Below, piece by piece: positions 7,901-8,143 of a stretch of 8,143 bases of DNA (positions are counted from its first letter, which is position 1; each line of letters starts with the position of its first letter). The DNA comes from CAZZIZ01 sp964654535 (GTDB lineage Bacteria; Bacteroidota; Bacteroidia; Chitinophagales; UBA2359). The notes beneath the pieces were generated by a model. The model did no database searches, was not told where the DNA came from, and was given only the letters and a program-made list of their open reading frames with translations. The translations under genes were made by a program, and so were the position numbers. Location: contig CAZZIZ010000149.1 of NCBI GenBank assembly GCA_964654535.1, forward strand, positions 1 through 8,143, in the 5' to 3' direction.

Positions 7901-8005
7901 CTCCGTAGTTTAGCGTATCGTAAAACGGAGTCTTAATTAATCGTAGTTTTTAACTACGCTTCCTGCGCAGCAGGAATAAACGTCAGCACACCTGGCGTCT
8001 CTGAC
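7901..8005 (+). promoter_or_regulatory. Cluster of four consecutive hairpins before the lipoprotein gene
   Basis: There are four stems in a row. CTCCGT (7901-7906) pairs with ACGGAG (7925-7930), extended by TTTA/TAAA across a two-base bulge. CGTAGTT (7942-7948) pairs with AACTACG (7952-7958), loop TTT. TTCCTGC (7960-7966) pairs with GCAGGAA (7970-7976), loop GCA. ACGTCAG (7980-7986) pairs with CTGGCGT (7992-7998) including one G-T pair, or alternatively GTCAG (7982-7986) with CTGAC (8001-8005). The cluster ends 29 bases before the next start codon. It could be a structured leader, a set of terminators, or an interspersed repeat. No known riboswitch class is recognised. Confidence 0.55.
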
Positions 8006-8034
8006 AAACAAGAAAAATCTCAACGCTTTAGCAA

Positions 8035-8143
8035 ATGACAAACAGATCTTTGATTGCTCTAACCATACTTTTGTTCTCTTCCTGCGGATTCAAATCCTCA
8101 AAAGAAGAGGGCATAAAATATCCCACAAAACCTGCTTTTGAGC
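8035..8143 (+). CDS. N-terminus of a lipoprotein, cut by the window edge
   Basis: The first 36 residues are visible, starting MTNRSLIALTILLFSSC. A short charged start, a hydrophobic core and the lipobox FSSC (cysteine at residue 17) make this a lipoprotein signal typical of Bacteroidota. The mature part begins CGFKSSKEEG. A lysine followed by two acidic residues recalls the surface-export signal of Bacteroidota lipoproteins, but it sits at +7 to +9, further from the cysteine than the usual position, so surface exposure is uncertain. There is no Shine-Dalgarno, as usual for the phylum. The hairpin cluster lies directly upstream. Too little is visible to name a family. Confidence 0.8.
   Translation, partial: MTNRSLIALTILLFSSCGFKSSKEEGIKYPTKPAFE

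Overview
The window looks like chromosomal DNA of a member of the Bacteroidota, probably an aquatic one. The dominant gene is a giant secreted, aspartate-, asparagine- and cysteine-rich protein built from lamin-tail-like and Ig-like modules of the kind found in type IX secretion substrates. Its export signal ends in GFSQ. The next gene begins with a lipoprotein signal ending in FSSC. No Shine-Dalgarno sequences are obvious. All family assignments come from reading the sequence, not from a database search.

Layout: bases 1-208 hold a weak, possibly coding frame on the minus strand that leaves the left edge, plus two small palindromes. Bases 209-234 carry two 11-bp arms, GACTTATAGTC and GACTGATAGTC, 15 bp apart. 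This is the layout of the C-box operator of restriction-modification controller proteins. A 57-codon gene follows 22 bp later (257-430) and encodes the DNA-binding part of a controller (C) protein. It stops where the dimerisation helices should begin, and no endonuclease or methyltransferase gene is visible. The simplest reading is the relic of a C-regulated restriction-modification system with its operator intact.

Bases 431-833 are AT-rich and hold no gene I can support. The giant gene runs from 834 (or from an upstream ATG at 720 or 759) to 7811. It has a signal peptide, two copies of a lamin-tail-like module each apparently inserted next to Ig-like sequence, and a C-terminal series of Ig-like segments with Asp-rich (calcium-type) loops and C-x-C pairs. 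It ends on what looks like the first residues of another repeat, and no C-terminal sorting domain is visible. A hairpin terminator follows 18 bases after the stop.

Bases 7901-8005 contain four consecutive short hairpins, some mutually exclusive, directly before the start of a lipoprotein gene (8035) that runs off the right edge. The genes do not form an evident common pathway. The controller relic and the giant surface protein appear to be neighbours by rearrangement.
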